A stretch of 64,000 nt of DNA from NCBI RefSeq assembly GCF_002999135.1, contig NZ_CP027229.1, positions 1,756,001 through 1,820,000 of the forward strand. Direction: 5' to 3'. The stretch comes from Capnocytophaga sp. oral taxon 878 (GTDB taxonomy: Bacteria > Bacteroidota > Bacteroidia > Flavobacteriales > Flavobacteriaceae). Made by a program: the position numbers and the translations under genes. This document shows, piece after piece, positions 8,932-17,760 of this stretch (positions are counted from its first letter, which is position 1; every line of letters starts with the position of its first letter). The notes beneath the pieces were generated by a model, which did not search any database, was not told where the DNA came from, and was given only the letters and a program-made list of their open reading frames with translations.

Positions 8932-9757
8932 AATACTGGAGGGTGCGTTCTATTATTTGTTCGGGTTTGCCATCAACAAAAGTAGTCATACTTATCCAAT
9001 TACCTTGGTCATCATAAATATATTGATAGGTAGAGAGCTGTTTTCCTACCACCTGAAACCATATACAATCACCTTGTGCATTATATTTTTGAGTAATTAC
9101 ATAGGGTGATTTGTTTTTCTCATCAGAGATTTTTATACGCACTGGGCGCTGGTGTTTGTTATATTTGGTTTCTTCTGTACTTACAAGCTCTCCTGAAGAA
9201 TTTTCGGTACGTATTTGGGTAGGATTACCTTTCTTATTGTAGGTATAAGTAATAATATTAATAAGCTGGTTGGATTGATAAATTTCTCTTTTTAGAACTT
9301 TCCCTTCGGGATTAACTTCGTTAGTATGATGGTATTTTAGAAAGCCACCAGGTGAGTAAGTAGCTACTTTTACAAGATAGCCATCGGGGTTATAGGCGTA
9401 GTAAGTTTTATCGGAATTGTATCGAGTTTCAAACAATTTGCCATTGGGGGTGTAATAATACTCGGTACGGTTATAAAATTTATCATCATTTTGATAAAGA
9501 ATTTCTTGGGTGAGGTATCCTTGAGGATTAAAATCTTTTTGATAATTATTTAAATTAGGCATTTTATCGAATTCGGAGCCATTAGCAATAGGTGCTTTAA
9601 CGACTTTATCTTCTTTTATTTGGACGCTATAAGGGATAGTACGTATGGTTTTTACTTTGCCTTTAAGGTTGGCGAGTTGCCAATCGGTAGGGGTGTTATT
9701 TTGTGCTGAAAGAGTAGTAGCTGCTAACAGTAGAATAGATGTAATAAGATGTTTCAT
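8924..9757 (-). CDS. Secreted YD-repeat-like protein
   Basis: A 277-residue exported protein (signal peptide MKHLITSILLLAATTLSAQ). The body is built of short repeating Tyr-rich beta units (YYYTPNGKLFETRYN, YYAYNPDGYLVKVATY, YTYNKKGNPTQIRT, YIYDDQGNWISMTTF), like RHS/YD-repeat or MORN-type beta structures in Bacteroidota exported proteins. The longer open frame to 9778 is rejected because its start falls inside the promoter; the ATG at 9757 begins the signal peptide. It is first in an operon with the DUF5682 gene, an odd pairing of an exported and a cytoplasmic protein. Confidence 0.75.
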   Translation of the reverse strand: MKHLITSILLLAATTLSAQNNTPTDWQLANLKGKVKTIRTIPYSVQIKEDKVVKAPIANGSEFDKMPNLNNYQKDFNPQGYLTQEILYQNDDKFYNRTEYYYTPNGKLFETRYNSDKTYYAYNPDGYLVKVATYSPGGFLKYHHTNEVNPEGKVLKREIYQSNQLINIITYTYNKKGNPTQIRTENSSGELVSTEETKYNKHQRPVRIKISDEKNKSPYVITQKYNAQGDCIWFQVVGKQLSTYQYIYDDQGNWISMTTFVDGKPEQIIERTLQYYE

Positions 9758-9775
9758 TGTTTCAATTTTAGAGTG

Positions 9776-9807
9776 CAAAGGTAAAGATTAATTAGCAAAT
9801 GAACAAA
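9776..9807 (-). promoter_or_regulatory. Promoter of YD-repeat/DUF5682 operon
   Basis: Minus strand: TTTG (9807-9804), 20 bases, TACCTTTG (9783-9776), about 18 bases before the ATG at 9757. Confidence 0.8.
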
Positions 9808-10115
9808 TTTGTTATTAGCAAATTACAGCATTTACATTCATTTTTTTGCTTGATAGTGCTCTTATAGTTTTTAATATGAATGAGTATTCTCTCATTAAAA
9901 AGTGGTTTGAGGCAGCTAAATCCTATTTTTTCAGGAAAGTTATAGATAAGAACCAAGTATCTAGATGGGATAAGAGGTTTAATAAAAATTTTGCATTAAG
10001 AAATCTTATAGAATTCTTGAAACTACAATGCAAAAATAAGCATGAAAAATATTACAAAAACACTTATTATTACAAAAATGTAAAAATAAATATTTTTTGT
10101 ACGGTTTATTTTTAC
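9808..10115. other. AT-rich spacer, no confident gene
   Basis: The spacer between the divergent operons contains a 123-codon plus-strand open frame (9846-10217). It overlaps the start of the AAA ATPase, crosses that gene's promoter and turns into Tyr/Lys-rich low-complexity sequence. Its first half (WDKRFNKNFALRNLIEFLKL) looks more protein-like and could be a gene relic, but this is weak. Confidence 0.4.
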
Positions 10116-10123
10116 TACTTTTG
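10116..10123 (+). promoter_or_regulatory. -7 element of AAA/DUF4143 gene
   Basis: TACTTTTG, 17 bases before the ATG. The nearest TTTG is only 16 bases upstream, so the -33 half is imperfect. Confidence 0.5.
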
Positions 10124-10140
10124 CGCCAAAAATAAATATA

Positions 10141-11589
10141 ATGAAACATTCAGGACTTATTCCAACAGAAAAGATAATAGAACGTTTGCAATACGAGAAT
10201 CCTTGGTGGATAAATAATAAAATACCTGCTACTTACGAGAGTATGCCTCGCAGACTATATTTTGAATTGTTTTATCCTTTTGTTGCGGAACGAGAAATTC
10301 GCAGGGCAGTAGTGCTAATGGGTCCTCGTAGGGTAGGTAAAACTGTGATGATGTATCATACAATTGCACAACTCATTAATGAAGGGGTTAATGCTCAAAG
10401 AATATTTTTTATAGGAATAGATAATCCTATTTATATCAATTTGGGGTTACAAGATATTTTAGATATGTGCCAGAAAGCCATTGGTAATTCAGATCTAAAA
10501 GGTACTTATGTATTTTTTGATGAGATACAATATTTAAAAGATTGGGAACGGCATTTAAAAGTATTAGTAGATAGTTATCCTGAGACTAAATTTGTAGTAT
10601 CAGGTTCGGCTGCAGCAGCTCTTAAATGGCATAGTACAGAAAGTGGTGCGGGTAGGTTCACTGATTTTATGTTACCTCCACTTACTTTTCAGGAGTTTAT
10701 ACATTTAAAGGGAAAAGAGAATTTGATGCAAAGACAAAATATTACTTATGATGGTAAAGACGTTCCTTATTGGATAAGTCCCTATATAAACGAATTAAAT
10801 AATGAATTTATACAATATCTTAACTTTGGCGGTTATCCTGAAGTAGTATTCTCTGAGAAAATACAGCAAGATATGGGGAGATATATCAAAAATGATATTG
10901 TGGATAAAGTACTTTTGAGAGATTTGCCGAGTTTATATGGTATTAAAGATGTACAAGAGTTAAATCGTTTTTTTAGCTACATTGCTTATAACACAGGGAA
11001 TGAGTTTTCTTATGAAAAAATGGCTAAAGAAAGTGGCATTAATAAAGAAATGCTCAAAAAATACTTAGAATATTTAGAAGCTGCTTTCTTGATAAAAGTA
11101 CTTAATAAAGTAGATATCAATGCTAAAAAACTTAAAAGAATTACTAGTTTTAAAGTATATCTCACCAATCCGTCCCTACGTACAGCTCTTTTCTCACCCA
11201 TCAAAGAAGGTGATGAAGAAATAGGGAATATGGTAGAGACAGGTATTTTAGCCCAATGGATGCACCGAGAAAAATTAAACCTTACGTATGCCCGCTGGAA
11301 AGAAGGGCGAAAAGAAGGAGAGGTTGATTTAGTACTGATAGATGACAAACATTTCAAACCACAGTGGGCGGTAGAAATTAAATGGAGTAATAGGTATTAC
11401 CAAATGCCACAAGATTTATCGAGCTTAATGAGTTTTTGTAGAGCTAACCAATTGGGAAGTGCTGTTATCACTACTAAAGATATAACAGGAGCTAAAATTA
11501 TTGATAAAATGAACTTTACCTTTATTTCTTCTGCTATATATGCTTACAATGTAGGGGCTAATACGCTAAATATAAAACTTTTGCAATAA
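10141..11589 (+). CDS. AAA_14/DUF4143 ATP-binding protein
   Basis: A 482-residue cytoplasmic protein. The P-loop GPRRVGKT is near residues 61-68, Walker B YVFFDEI near 123-129, and VSGSAAAAL is the sensor-like strand: an ATPase domain of the AAA_14 type. The C-terminal DUF4143 region ends with GEVDLVL (about 392-398) and WAVEIKW (about 408-414), the D...E-x-K pattern of a PD-(D/E)XK nuclease-like fold. The family is widespread, often multicopy and patchily distributed; its role is unproven. Monocistronic, with a -7 element and a terminator of its own. Confidence 0.88.
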   Translation: MKHSGLIPTEKIIERLQYENPWWINNKIPATYESMPRRLYFELFYPFVAEREIRRAVVLMGPRRVGKTVMMYHTIAQLINEGVNAQRIFFIGIDNPIYINLGLQDILDMCQKAIGNSDLKGTYVFFDEIQYLKDWERHLKVLVDSYPETKFVVSGSAAAALKWHSTESGAGRFTDFMLPPLTFQEFIHLKGKENLMQRQNITYDGKDVPYWISPYINELNNEFIQYLNFGGYPEVVFSEKIQQDMGRYIKNDIVDKVLLRDLPSLYGIKDVQELNRFFSYIAYNTGNEFSYEKMAKESGINKEMLKKYLEYLEAAFLIKVLNKVDINAKKLKRITSFKVYLTNPSLRTALFSPIKEGDEEIGNMVETGILAQWMHREKLNLTYARWKEGRKEGEVDLVLIDDKHFKPQWAVEIKWSNRYYQMPQDLSSLMSFCRANQLGSAVITTKDITGAKIIDKMNFTFISSAIYAYNVGANTLNIKLLQ

Positions 11590-11610
11590 TTGGAAGATTA
11601 CTGTTAGAAT

Positions 11611-11651
11611 AGAAAAAAGCAATGTGCAAAATAATGCACATTGCTTTTTTT
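11611..11651 (+). terminator. Bidirectional terminator between AAA/DUF4143 gene and metE
   Basis: AAAAAAGCAATGTGCA pairs with TGCACATTGCTTTTTT around AAATAA; it has T-tracts on both strands and sits between convergent genes. Confidence 0.9.
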
Positions 11652-11670
11652 ATATATTACCTCTTGTATC

Positions 11671-13971
11671 TTATTTGTAAAGATTGCGAAGTTCTTTGGC
11701 AGTATCAACCATTGCGTGTAGGGCTGCTTTGGTTTCGGGCCAGTGGCGTGTTTTGAGTCCGCAGTCGGGGTTTACCCATAGCTGCTCTTTAGGTACTACG
11801 CTGATGGCTTTCTTCATCAAATCGGTCATTTCTTGTTGTGAAGGTACGCGTGGTGAGTGAATGTCGTACACCCCAGGTCCTATTTCATTAGGGTATTTGA
11901 AATCACCAAATACATCAAGAAGTTCCATTTGTGAACGTGAACACTCAATAGTAATTACGTCGGCATCCATATCGGCGATGGCTTCGATCATATCGTTGAA
12001 CTCGGAATAGCACATGTGGGTGTGTATTTGAGTTTCATCTTGTACTCCTGAAGCTGAGATACGGAAGGCTTTGATAGCCCAATCAAAATAAGCTTTCCAC
12101 TCATTTTGGCGCAAAGGTAATCCTTCACGTATTGCGGGTTCATCTATTTGTATTACTTTAATACCTGCTTTTTCAAGATCGACTACTTCATCACGAATAG
12201 CTAAGGCTATTTGTAGGCAGGTTTGTGAACGAGGCTGATCATCACGTACGAATGACCATTGCAGGATAGTTACAGGGCCTGTAAGCATTCCTTTTACTGG
12301 TAATTTGGTAAGTGATTGTGCATACTGGCTCCAACGTACGGTCATTGGTTCTGGACGTGAAATATCACCAAAGATAATTGGAGGTTTCACGCAACGTGAA
12401 CCGTAACTTTGTACCCAACCGAACTTGGTGAAGGTGTATCCTTTTAAAAGTTCGCCGAAGTACTCGACCATATCATTACGTTCGAACTCGCCGTGTACAA
12501 GTACGTCGATTTGTGTATCTTCTTGGAAGCGGATAGATTCTTCAATTTCTTTTTCCAATAGTTTGTCATACTCGGCTTGGGTAAGGTCGCCTTTTTTGAA
12601 GCGAGCGCGCCAGCTACGTACCTCATCGGTTTGAGGGAATGAACCTATAGTGGTGGTAGGGAACAATGGTAGGTTCAGGGATTTGTGCTGTGCTACCTTA
12701 CGTTGAGAGAATGGGCTGTGACGTACATCATCTTTGGCAGTGATGTTATTAACACGCTCTTTCACTTTGTTATCGTGGATAAGTGTTGATGTTTTGCGGT
12801 TTTCGGCTGCTTTTTTGTTTTCTTCAAAAATTGCTTTTACCTCGGGGGTTACCTTTCCGGTAGCAAGTGCTTGTAGGGTAGTTACCTCTTTTACTTTTTG
12901 TTTGGCAAATGCTAACCATTGTTTGATTTCGGGGGTAAGTACTTTTTCATTGTTCTCTAACTCGAGGTTGCAAGGTGAGTGCAATAGTGAGCAAGAGGTA
13001 GCAATAAGAAGGCGATCGGCACCGATGGCTTCTTTGGCTTTCTCGATAAGTGCTAATGAGTGCTCAAAGTTATTTTTCCAGATATTACGGCCATTAACTA
13101 CTCCTAATGAGAGTTTTTTGTTGGCTGGAAGGGCTTTTAGTACGTTATCAAGCTGAGCGGTAGCGCGTACCAAATCGATATGGAATACATCGAATGGTAA
13201 TGATAGTGCTAACTCGGTATTGTTATCAAGTGCGCCGAAATAGGTGGTAAGGATGAACTCGGTATTGGTGAATTGTTTTTTAAGTTCGCCATATACTTTG
13301 CGATATACTTCGGCAGCACCAGCAGGAAGATCAAGCACTAAGTAAGGCTCATCTATCTGGATGGTTTTGGCACCTGCATCGACTAGGCTTTGTACTAATT
13401 GGATGTATACGGGTAGAAGGCGCTCGGCAAGATCTAAGCGGTTAAAGCCTTCTTCTTTTTCTTTACCTAATAATAGATAAGTAACAAGACCGATGAGTAC
13501 AGGCTTGGTATCGAAGCCGTGTTGTTTTGCCAAGTTATATTCTTGTAAAGGTTTATTTACAAGGATACTAAATGTTTGGTTTTTGGTAAATTCGGGTACT
13601 ATATAGTGGTAGTTGGTATCAAACCATTTGGTCATTTCCATAGCGGTGATATCGATACCATCTTTTTGATAGCCACGAGCCAATGCGAAGTAACGATCTA
13701 AGTTACGTAGGTGTTTAATAGGGGCGAAACGCTCAGGGATAGCGCCTACTACAAACGAAAAATCAAGCATTTGGTCGTAAAAAGAGAAGTCGTTAGACGG
13801 GATAAAGTCTACGCCTGCATCTTTTTGTAATTGCCAGTTATGTACGCGGATTTTTTCCGCTACTGCTAATAGCTCTTCTTCGGTGCTGTTACCAGCCCAA
13901 AAAGCTTCATTAGCTTTTTTTAGTTCTCGTTTCTCACCGATACGAGGATAGCCTAATACGTTTGATTTCAT
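11671..13971 (-). CDS. metE: Cobalamin-independent methionine synthase
   Basis: 5-methyltetrahydropteroyltriglutamate-homocysteine methyltransferase, the last step of methionine synthesis. It is 766 residues, full family length, with the two MetE barrels: the N-terminal half starts VLGYPRIGEKRELKKA and the catalytic half starts LPLFPTTTIGSFPQT. The zinc ligands are visible: IHTHMCYSE (His and Cys, about 650) and NPDCGLKTRHW (Cys, about 736), plus IQIDEPAIREGLP. The ATG at 13971 is chosen because the longer frame to 14004 would start inside the promoter. No riboswitch was seen in the roughly 30-base leader. Confidence 0.97.
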   Translation of the reverse strand: MKSNVLGYPRIGEKRELKKANEAFWAGNSTEEELLAVAEKIRVHNWQLQKDAGVDFIPSNDFSFYDQMLDFSFVVGAIPERFAPIKHLRNLDRYFALARGYQKDGIDITAMEMTKWFDTNYHYIVPEFTKNQTFSILVNKPLQEYNLAKQHGFDTKPVLIGLVTYLLLGKEKEEGFNRLDLAERLLPVYIQLVQSLVDAGAKTIQIDEPYLVLDLPAGAAEVYRKVYGELKKQFTNTEFILTTYFGALDNNTELALSLPFDVFHIDLVRATAQLDNVLKALPANKKLSLGVVNGRNIWKNNFEHSLALIEKAKEAIGADRLLIATSCSLLHSPCNLELENNEKVLTPEIKQWLAFAKQKVKEVTTLQALATGKVTPEVKAIFEENKKAAENRKTSTLIHDNKVKERVNNITAKDDVRHSPFSQRKVAQHKSLNLPLFPTTTIGSFPQTDEVRSWRARFKKGDLTQAEYDKLLEKEIEESIRFQEDTQIDVLVHGEFERNDMVEYFGELLKGYTFTKFGWVQSYGSRCVKPPIIFGDISRPEPMTVRWSQYAQSLTKLPVKGMLTGPVTILQWSFVRDDQPRSQTCLQIALAIRDEVVDLEKAGIKVIQIDEPAIREGLPLRQNEWKAYFDWAIKAFRISASGVQDETQIHTHMCYSEFNDMIEAIADMDADVITIECSRSQMELLDVFGDFKYPNEIGPGVYDIHSPRVPSQQEMTDLMKKAISVVPKEQLWVNPDCGLKTRHWPETKAALHAMVDTAKELRNLYK

Positions 13972-14001
13972 ATAATGTTTTTTACTTTTATATTTTCGGT
14001 G

Positions 14002-14034
14002 CAAAGGTACAACATTTTAATGGTAATATGCAAA
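14002..14034 (-). promoter_or_regulatory. Promoter of metE
   Basis: Minus strand: TTTG (14034-14031), 21 bases, TACCTTTG (14009-14002), about 30 bases before the ATG. Confidence 0.8.
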
Positions 14035-14164
14035 TTTATCGACAACAAATTTGCAAATAGGCATTAAAACAGAAAATTTTTCTGTGAATTTGTGTTTTTG
14101 CAGAAAATTTTAGGGATAGATATTGGGTGTTGGGGGTGTAGGAGATGGGGGTATGTGAAAGAGA

Positions 14165-14247
14165 AATCAGGTGTAGGATAGAGGGAGGTATTAGGAGTTG
14201 TATCCTAATAACTTAGACTTTGTACCCTAAATCTTACACCTGAAATC
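14165..14247 (-). terminator. Long imperfect hairpin after sucC
   Basis: AATCAGGTGTAGGAT and ATCTTACACCTGA, about 60 bases apart, can pair over some 12 bp. It lies between the sucC stop and the metE promoter and may end sucC transcription; there is no clean T-tract, so confidence is low. Confidence 0.4.
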
Positions 14248-14268
14248 TGAATATGGAAAGGTTAAAGG

Positions 14269-15462
14269 CTATGCTAGGACAGCTTTAACTTTATCGGCGG
14301 CTTCTTGGAACTGTATAGCTGAATGTACGGCTAGGCCTGATGCGTCTAATATTTCTTTGGCGAGCTCGGCATTGGTGCCTTGGAGACGTACTATGATAGG
14401 TACGTTAATTGCATCGCCCATATTTTTGTATGCATCGACTACGCCTTGTGCTACGCGGTCGCAACGTACGATCCCTCCGAAGATATTGATGAGTATGGCT
14501 TTTACTTTGGGGTCTTTGAGTATGATGCGGAAGGCAGTTTCGACGCGTTTGGCATCGGCGGTACCTCCTACATCGAGGAAGTTGGCTGGTGAGCCTCCTG
14601 CTTGTTTTATCAAATCCATAGTTGCCATTGCTAATCCGGCGCCATTGACCATACATCCTACGTTACCATCGAGGGCTACGTAGTTTAGCCCTACGGCTTT
14701 GGCTTCGACCTCGATAGGGTTTTCTTCACGTATATCGCGATAAGCGGCGTATTCGGGGTGGCGGAATAGGGCGTTATCATCTAGGACTACTTTGGCATCG
14801 ACTGCTAAGATTTTGTTATCGGAGGTTTTGAGTACTGGGTTTATTTCGAATAGATTGGCATCGGAGGTTACATAGGCTTTGTAGAGGGCTGTAACGAATT
14901 TGACCATTTCTTTTTGTGCGTTGCCTTCGAGTCCTAAATTAAAGGCTATTTGGCGTGCTTGGAAGGGTAATAGTCCGACTGCGGGGTCTATTTCTTCGGT
15001 AAATATAAGGTGGGGTGTTTGAGCGGCTACTGTTTCGATATCCATACCTCCTTCGGTAGAATACATAATCATATTTTTACCTTTGGCGCGGTTTAGGAGT
15101 ACTGACATATAGAACTCGGCTGTTTTGCTTTCGCCTGGGTAATAGACATCTTCGGCGATGAGTACTTGGTGTACTTGCTTACCTGTGGGGGGTGTTTGTG
15201 GGGTGATGAGGTGCATTCCTATGATTTGAGATGCTAAGGGTTTTACCTCATCAATACCTTTGGCGAGCTTTACGCCTCCGCCTTTGCCACGCCCTCCGGC
15301 GTGAATTTGTGCTTTTACGACATACCACTGTGTGCCGGTGGTTTCGGTAAGCTGTTTGGCAGCTGCAACTGCTTCATCGGGGGTTTGGGCAACGATACCG
15401 CGCTGTACATTTACCCCAAAACTTGAAAGTATTTCCTTTCCTTGATATTCGTGTAAATTCAT
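14269..15462 (-). CDS. sucC: Succinyl-CoA ligase (ADP-forming) subunit beta
   Basis: A 397-residue beta subunit of the TCA-cycle enzyme that makes ATP from succinyl-CoA. The ATP-grasp domain starts MNLHEYQGKEIL and includes KAQIHAGGRGKGGGVKLA. Later come EINPVL, DAKVVLDDNALFRHP, the GCMVNGAGLAMATMD segment and NIFGGIVRCDRVAQGV of the CoA-ligase domain. The partner sucD is not adjacent, so the two subunits are encoded apart, at least within this window. Monocistronic, with a textbook promoter. Confidence 0.97.
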   Translation of the reverse strand: MNLHEYQGKEILSSFGVNVQRGIVAQTPDEAVAAAKQLTETTGTQWYVVKAQIHAGGRGKGGGVKLAKGIDEVKPLASQIIGMHLITPQTPPTGKQVHQVLIAEDVYYPGESKTAEFYMSVLLNRAKGKNMIMYSTEGGMDIETVAAQTPHLIFTEEIDPAVGLLPFQARQIAFNLGLEGNAQKEMVKFVTALYKAYVTSDANLFEINPVLKTSDNKILAVDAKVVLDDNALFRHPEYAAYRDIREENPIEVEAKAVGLNYVALDGNVGCMVNGAGLAMATMDLIKQAGGSPANFLDVGGTADAKRVETAFRIILKDPKVKAILINIFGGIVRCDRVAQGVVDAYKNMGDAINVPIIVRLQGTNAELAKEILDASGLAVHSAIQFQEAADKVKAVLA

Positions 15463-15493
15463 TTGCTTTTGATGTTTTAGTAAACTTTGAGGG

Positions 15494-15524
15494 CAAAGAT
15501 ATAAAACTTTTTTTAATTAGCAAA
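15494..15524 (-). promoter_or_regulatory. Promoter of sucC
   Basis: Minus strand: TTTG (15524-15521), 19 bases, TATCTTTG (15501-15494), about 32 bases before the ATG. Confidence 0.82.
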
Positions 15525-15923
15525 TTTTTTTAATTTTTAGTTTTAATTTTGAGGGGGGAGGTATGGGGGGATAGGAGGATTGGGTGTTGAGGAAAATGCA
15601 ATGTTTTGGGGATTTGGTTGCGATTTTGGCAAAAACAGAGATGAGGAATGAAGTAGCTGATAGACAGGGGAGTAAGGCTTATCCTTCGTTTACAGTTCGT
15701 TTATCCTTCGTTTATGGTTCGTTCATCCTATAAGGTAGTTATAAGCTTCTTGGGGGAATACTGATAGTACAACAGTTTGATTATTAATGGGTTGCATTTT
15801 GAGGTGGGGGATGAAATGGGGGTGGATGTTTTTTTGAATAATTCGCAATAAAACAAGCAATAAGATGTGAAAAAAGTAAGAGGGGATGGCTGGGAGGGCG
15901 ATGAGGGAGGCAGTGAACGGTTA
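15525..15923. other. G-rich non-coding spacer
   Basis: About 400 bases between the divergent promoters of sucC and tsaD. The plus strand is purine/G rich near 15551-15600 (runs of G up to six), then carries the 11-bp tandem array at 15685-15728. An open frame running into tsaD from 15886 begins upstream of the tsaD promoter and is not real. Confidence 0.6.
15685..15728 (+). repeat. 11-bp tandem repeat, copy A (4 units)
   Basis: Four exact 11-base units: TTCGTTTACAG, TTCGTTTATCC, TTCGTTTATGG, TTCGTTCATCC. Relatives at 29052-29095 (opposite strand) and 54903-54946. Confidence 0.85.
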
Positions 15924-15954
15924 TTTGCCTTTTTGTAAATTATTTGTATTTTTG
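15924..15954 (+). promoter_or_regulatory. Promoter of tsaD
   Basis: TTTG (15924-15927), 19 bases, TATTTTTG (15947-15954). The gene starts only 12 bases after the -7 box, so the mRNA is nearly leaderless. Confidence 0.8.
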
Positions 15955-15966
15955 CACTTTAAAGAA

Positions 15967-16989
15967 ATGGAGATGAAAAATACTTATATATTGGCGATAG
16001 AGTCGTCCTGTGATGATACTTCGGCGGCAGTGCTTTTGAATGACAAAGTACTTAGTAATGAGGTGGCTAACCAAAGTGTACACGAGCAATATGGGGGTGT
16101 GGTGCCTGAACTGGCTTCGAGGGCGCACTTGCAGAATATTGTGCCGGTTGTAGCGCAGGCTTTGGAGAAAGCGAAGGTAGGAAAGGAGGAGCTATCGGCT
16201 ATTGCTTTTACGAGAGGTCCGGGGCTTATGGGGTCATTACTGGTGGGGACTTCTTTTGCCAAATCAATGGCGATGGGACTGGGTATCCCATTGATAGAGG
16301 TAAACCATATGCAGGCTCATATCCTTGCTCATTTTATTGATGAGGGGCAAAAGAAGCCTGAATTTCCTTTTTTGGCAATGACCATTAGCGGTGGACATAC
16401 GCAAATAGTGAAGGTAAATAGTTTCTTTGATATGGAAATATTGGGCGAAACGCTGGACGATGCTGTAGGTGAGGCTTTTGATAAAACGGCTAAAATATTG
16501 GGACTGCCCTACCCTGGTGGGCCTCTGATTGATACTTATGCCAAAGAAGGTAATCCTGAGGCTTTTGCTTTTGCTAAACCGAATATAAGTGGGCTTAACT
16601 TTAGCTTTTCGGGACTTAAAACGGGGATATTGTACTTCATCCAGAAACAAACGGCCTTGAATGCTAATTTTATTAGTGAAAACTTGGCTGATATTTGTGC
16701 TTCGGCGCAGCATACTATAGTGCAGATACTGATGAACAAGCTGAAAAAAGCTGTAAAACAAACTGGTATTAAGCAAATAGCGATAGGAGGTGGGGTATCG
16801 GCAAACTCGGGTATTAGGACTGCCTTAACGGCTATGGGAGAGCAATACGGCTGGGATACTTTTGTACCTAAGTTTCAGTACTGTACCGATAATGCTGCTA
16901 TGATAGGAATTGTAGGATATTACAAATATTTAAACGGTGATTTCACGACTCAAAACACAACTGCACAACCCAGACTTTCATTTAAATAG
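15967..16989 (+). CDS. tsaD: tRNA N6-adenosine threonylcarbamoyltransferase
   Basis: The catalytic ASKHA-fold subunit that transfers threonylcarbamoyl to A37 of ANN-decoding tRNAs. It is 340 residues. Visible motifs: ILAIESSCDDTSAAVL at the N-terminus, the metal-binding NHMQAHILAH (HxxxH, about residue 113), TISGGHTQIV, LGLPYPGGP, IGGGVSANSG and the C-terminal DNAAMIG. The start is placed at ATG 15967 (15973 is an equally good alternative, MKNTYILAIE); the apparent 15886 start lies upstream of the promoter. Monocistronic. Confidence 0.96.
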   Translation: MEMKNTYILAIESSCDDTSAAVLLNDKVLSNEVANQSVHEQYGGVVPELASRAHLQNIVPVVAQALEKAKVGKEELSAIAFTRGPGLMGSLLVGTSFAKSMAMGLGIPLIEVNHMQAHILAHFIDEGQKKPEFPFLAMTISGGHTQIVKVNSFFDMEILGETLDDAVGEAFDKTAKILGLPYPGGPLIDTYAKEGNPEAFAFAKPNISGLNFSFSGLKTGILYFIQKQTALNANFISENLADICASAQHTIVQILMNKLKKAVKQTGIKQIAIGGGVSANSGIRTALTAMGEQYGWDTFVPKFQYCTDNAAMIGIVGYYKYLNGDFTTQNTTAQPRLSFK

Positions 16990-17091
16990 GGGGTGTTTGA
17001 GGGTATTGGCAAAGAATGTTAAAATATTTTGAACTAAAAGCAGGTGCTTTTGGGGAGTGAAGAAACTGAATAAAACAATAACATAAAGAAT

Positions 17092-17688
17092 ATGGAGGTT
17101 AATGAAATTGAAACTTCTGACTATGGAATCTGTATTTTCTCTGTAGCACAATTAACTTCTTTTCTTTCAGAGGAAAAGAAATCACGCACCAAAAAAGTGC
17201 TATCACTGTTTCAAAAGGAACACGAACTGTACCTAAGATCAATAGAAACGGGTAGCTGGCTTCCTATTCCCCAGATAAATTCTGTAACATATCAGGTGAG
17301 GATTAGCAACTTAGGTGAGGGATTTTCGGAAGAATGGGAGGAGAAGTACTGCTATGAGTATTTTAATCTTACGGTAGGAAGTGATAATAGTATTTGGATA
17401 GGATCAATTGGGTTATTACTGAATTGGGATACAAGCAAATTTGTAGGAAATATTATAAGTTATAGCACCTTGTATGGTTTTTTATTGCATAAAGGATTAC
17501 GGTTTGAAGTGAAATCTGGGAAATATGCTGTAAAAATACAGGGGTATCAGCGCAAAGATAAGAAGGGTTTTCCTTTGGCTAATAGCGGTTTTCTATTTAG
17601 CTTAAAAGAAGTTGAAGAGTTTGAATATACTGCAGACCCTCGTGAAGATAAGAAGTATAAGTTTAACAGTATAAATTGTTATTCTTAA
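17092..17688 (+). CDS. Hypothetical cytoplasmic protein
   Basis: A 198-residue protein without signal peptide or membrane segment, not recognised. It is acidic in the N-terminal half and aromatic-rich (EEWEEKYCYEYFNLTVG, IWIGSIGLLLNWDTSKF), with a mixed alpha/beta look. The ATG at 17092 follows a short A-rich leader; no canonical promoter was found. The next gene is convergent and a shared terminator separates them. Small acidic cytoplasmic proteins of this sort include immunity proteins, but there is no toxin gene next to it and I assign no function. Confidence 0.65.
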   Translation: MEVNEIETSDYGICIFSVAQLTSFLSEEKKSRTKKVLSLFQKEHELYLRSIETGSWLPIPQINSVTYQVRISNLGEGFSEEWEEKYCYEYFNLTVGSDNSIWIGSIGLLLNWDTSKFVGNIISYSTLYGFLLHKGLRFEVKSGKYAVKIQGYQRKDKKGFPLANSGFLFSLKEVEEFEYTADPREDKKYKFNSINCYS

Positions 17689-17710
17689 TAAACGTAAGCA
17701 TTTAAAAATG

Positions 17711-17756
17711 AAATACACTTTGCTAAAGGTTTGATACTTTGGCAAAGTGTATTTTA
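17711..17756 (+). terminator. Bidirectional terminator (17092 gene / rpe)
   Basis: AAATACACTTTGC pairs with GGCAAAGTGTATTT around a 17-base loop, between convergent genes. Confidence 0.85.
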
Positions 17757-17760
17757 GTTA

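Noticed and set aside
9846..10217. 123-codon plus-strand open frame before the AAA/DUF4143 gene
   Set aside because: It overlaps the confident downstream gene in another frame, spans that gene's promoter, and becomes Lys/Tyr low-complexity sequence; no ribosome-binding or promoter support.
13972..14268. Riboswitch (SAM or cobalamin) before metE
   Set aside because: The promoter is only about 30 bases before the start codon, leaving no room for an aptamer in the transcript.
14380..14683. Open frames opposite sucC
   Set aside because: Shadow frames within a gene with clear family motifs; no start signals.
15886..15966. N-terminal extension of tsaD
   Set aside because: It would begin upstream of the TTTG-N19-TATTTTTG promoter and lacks family similarity; the TsaD N-terminus starts at MKNTYILAIESS.
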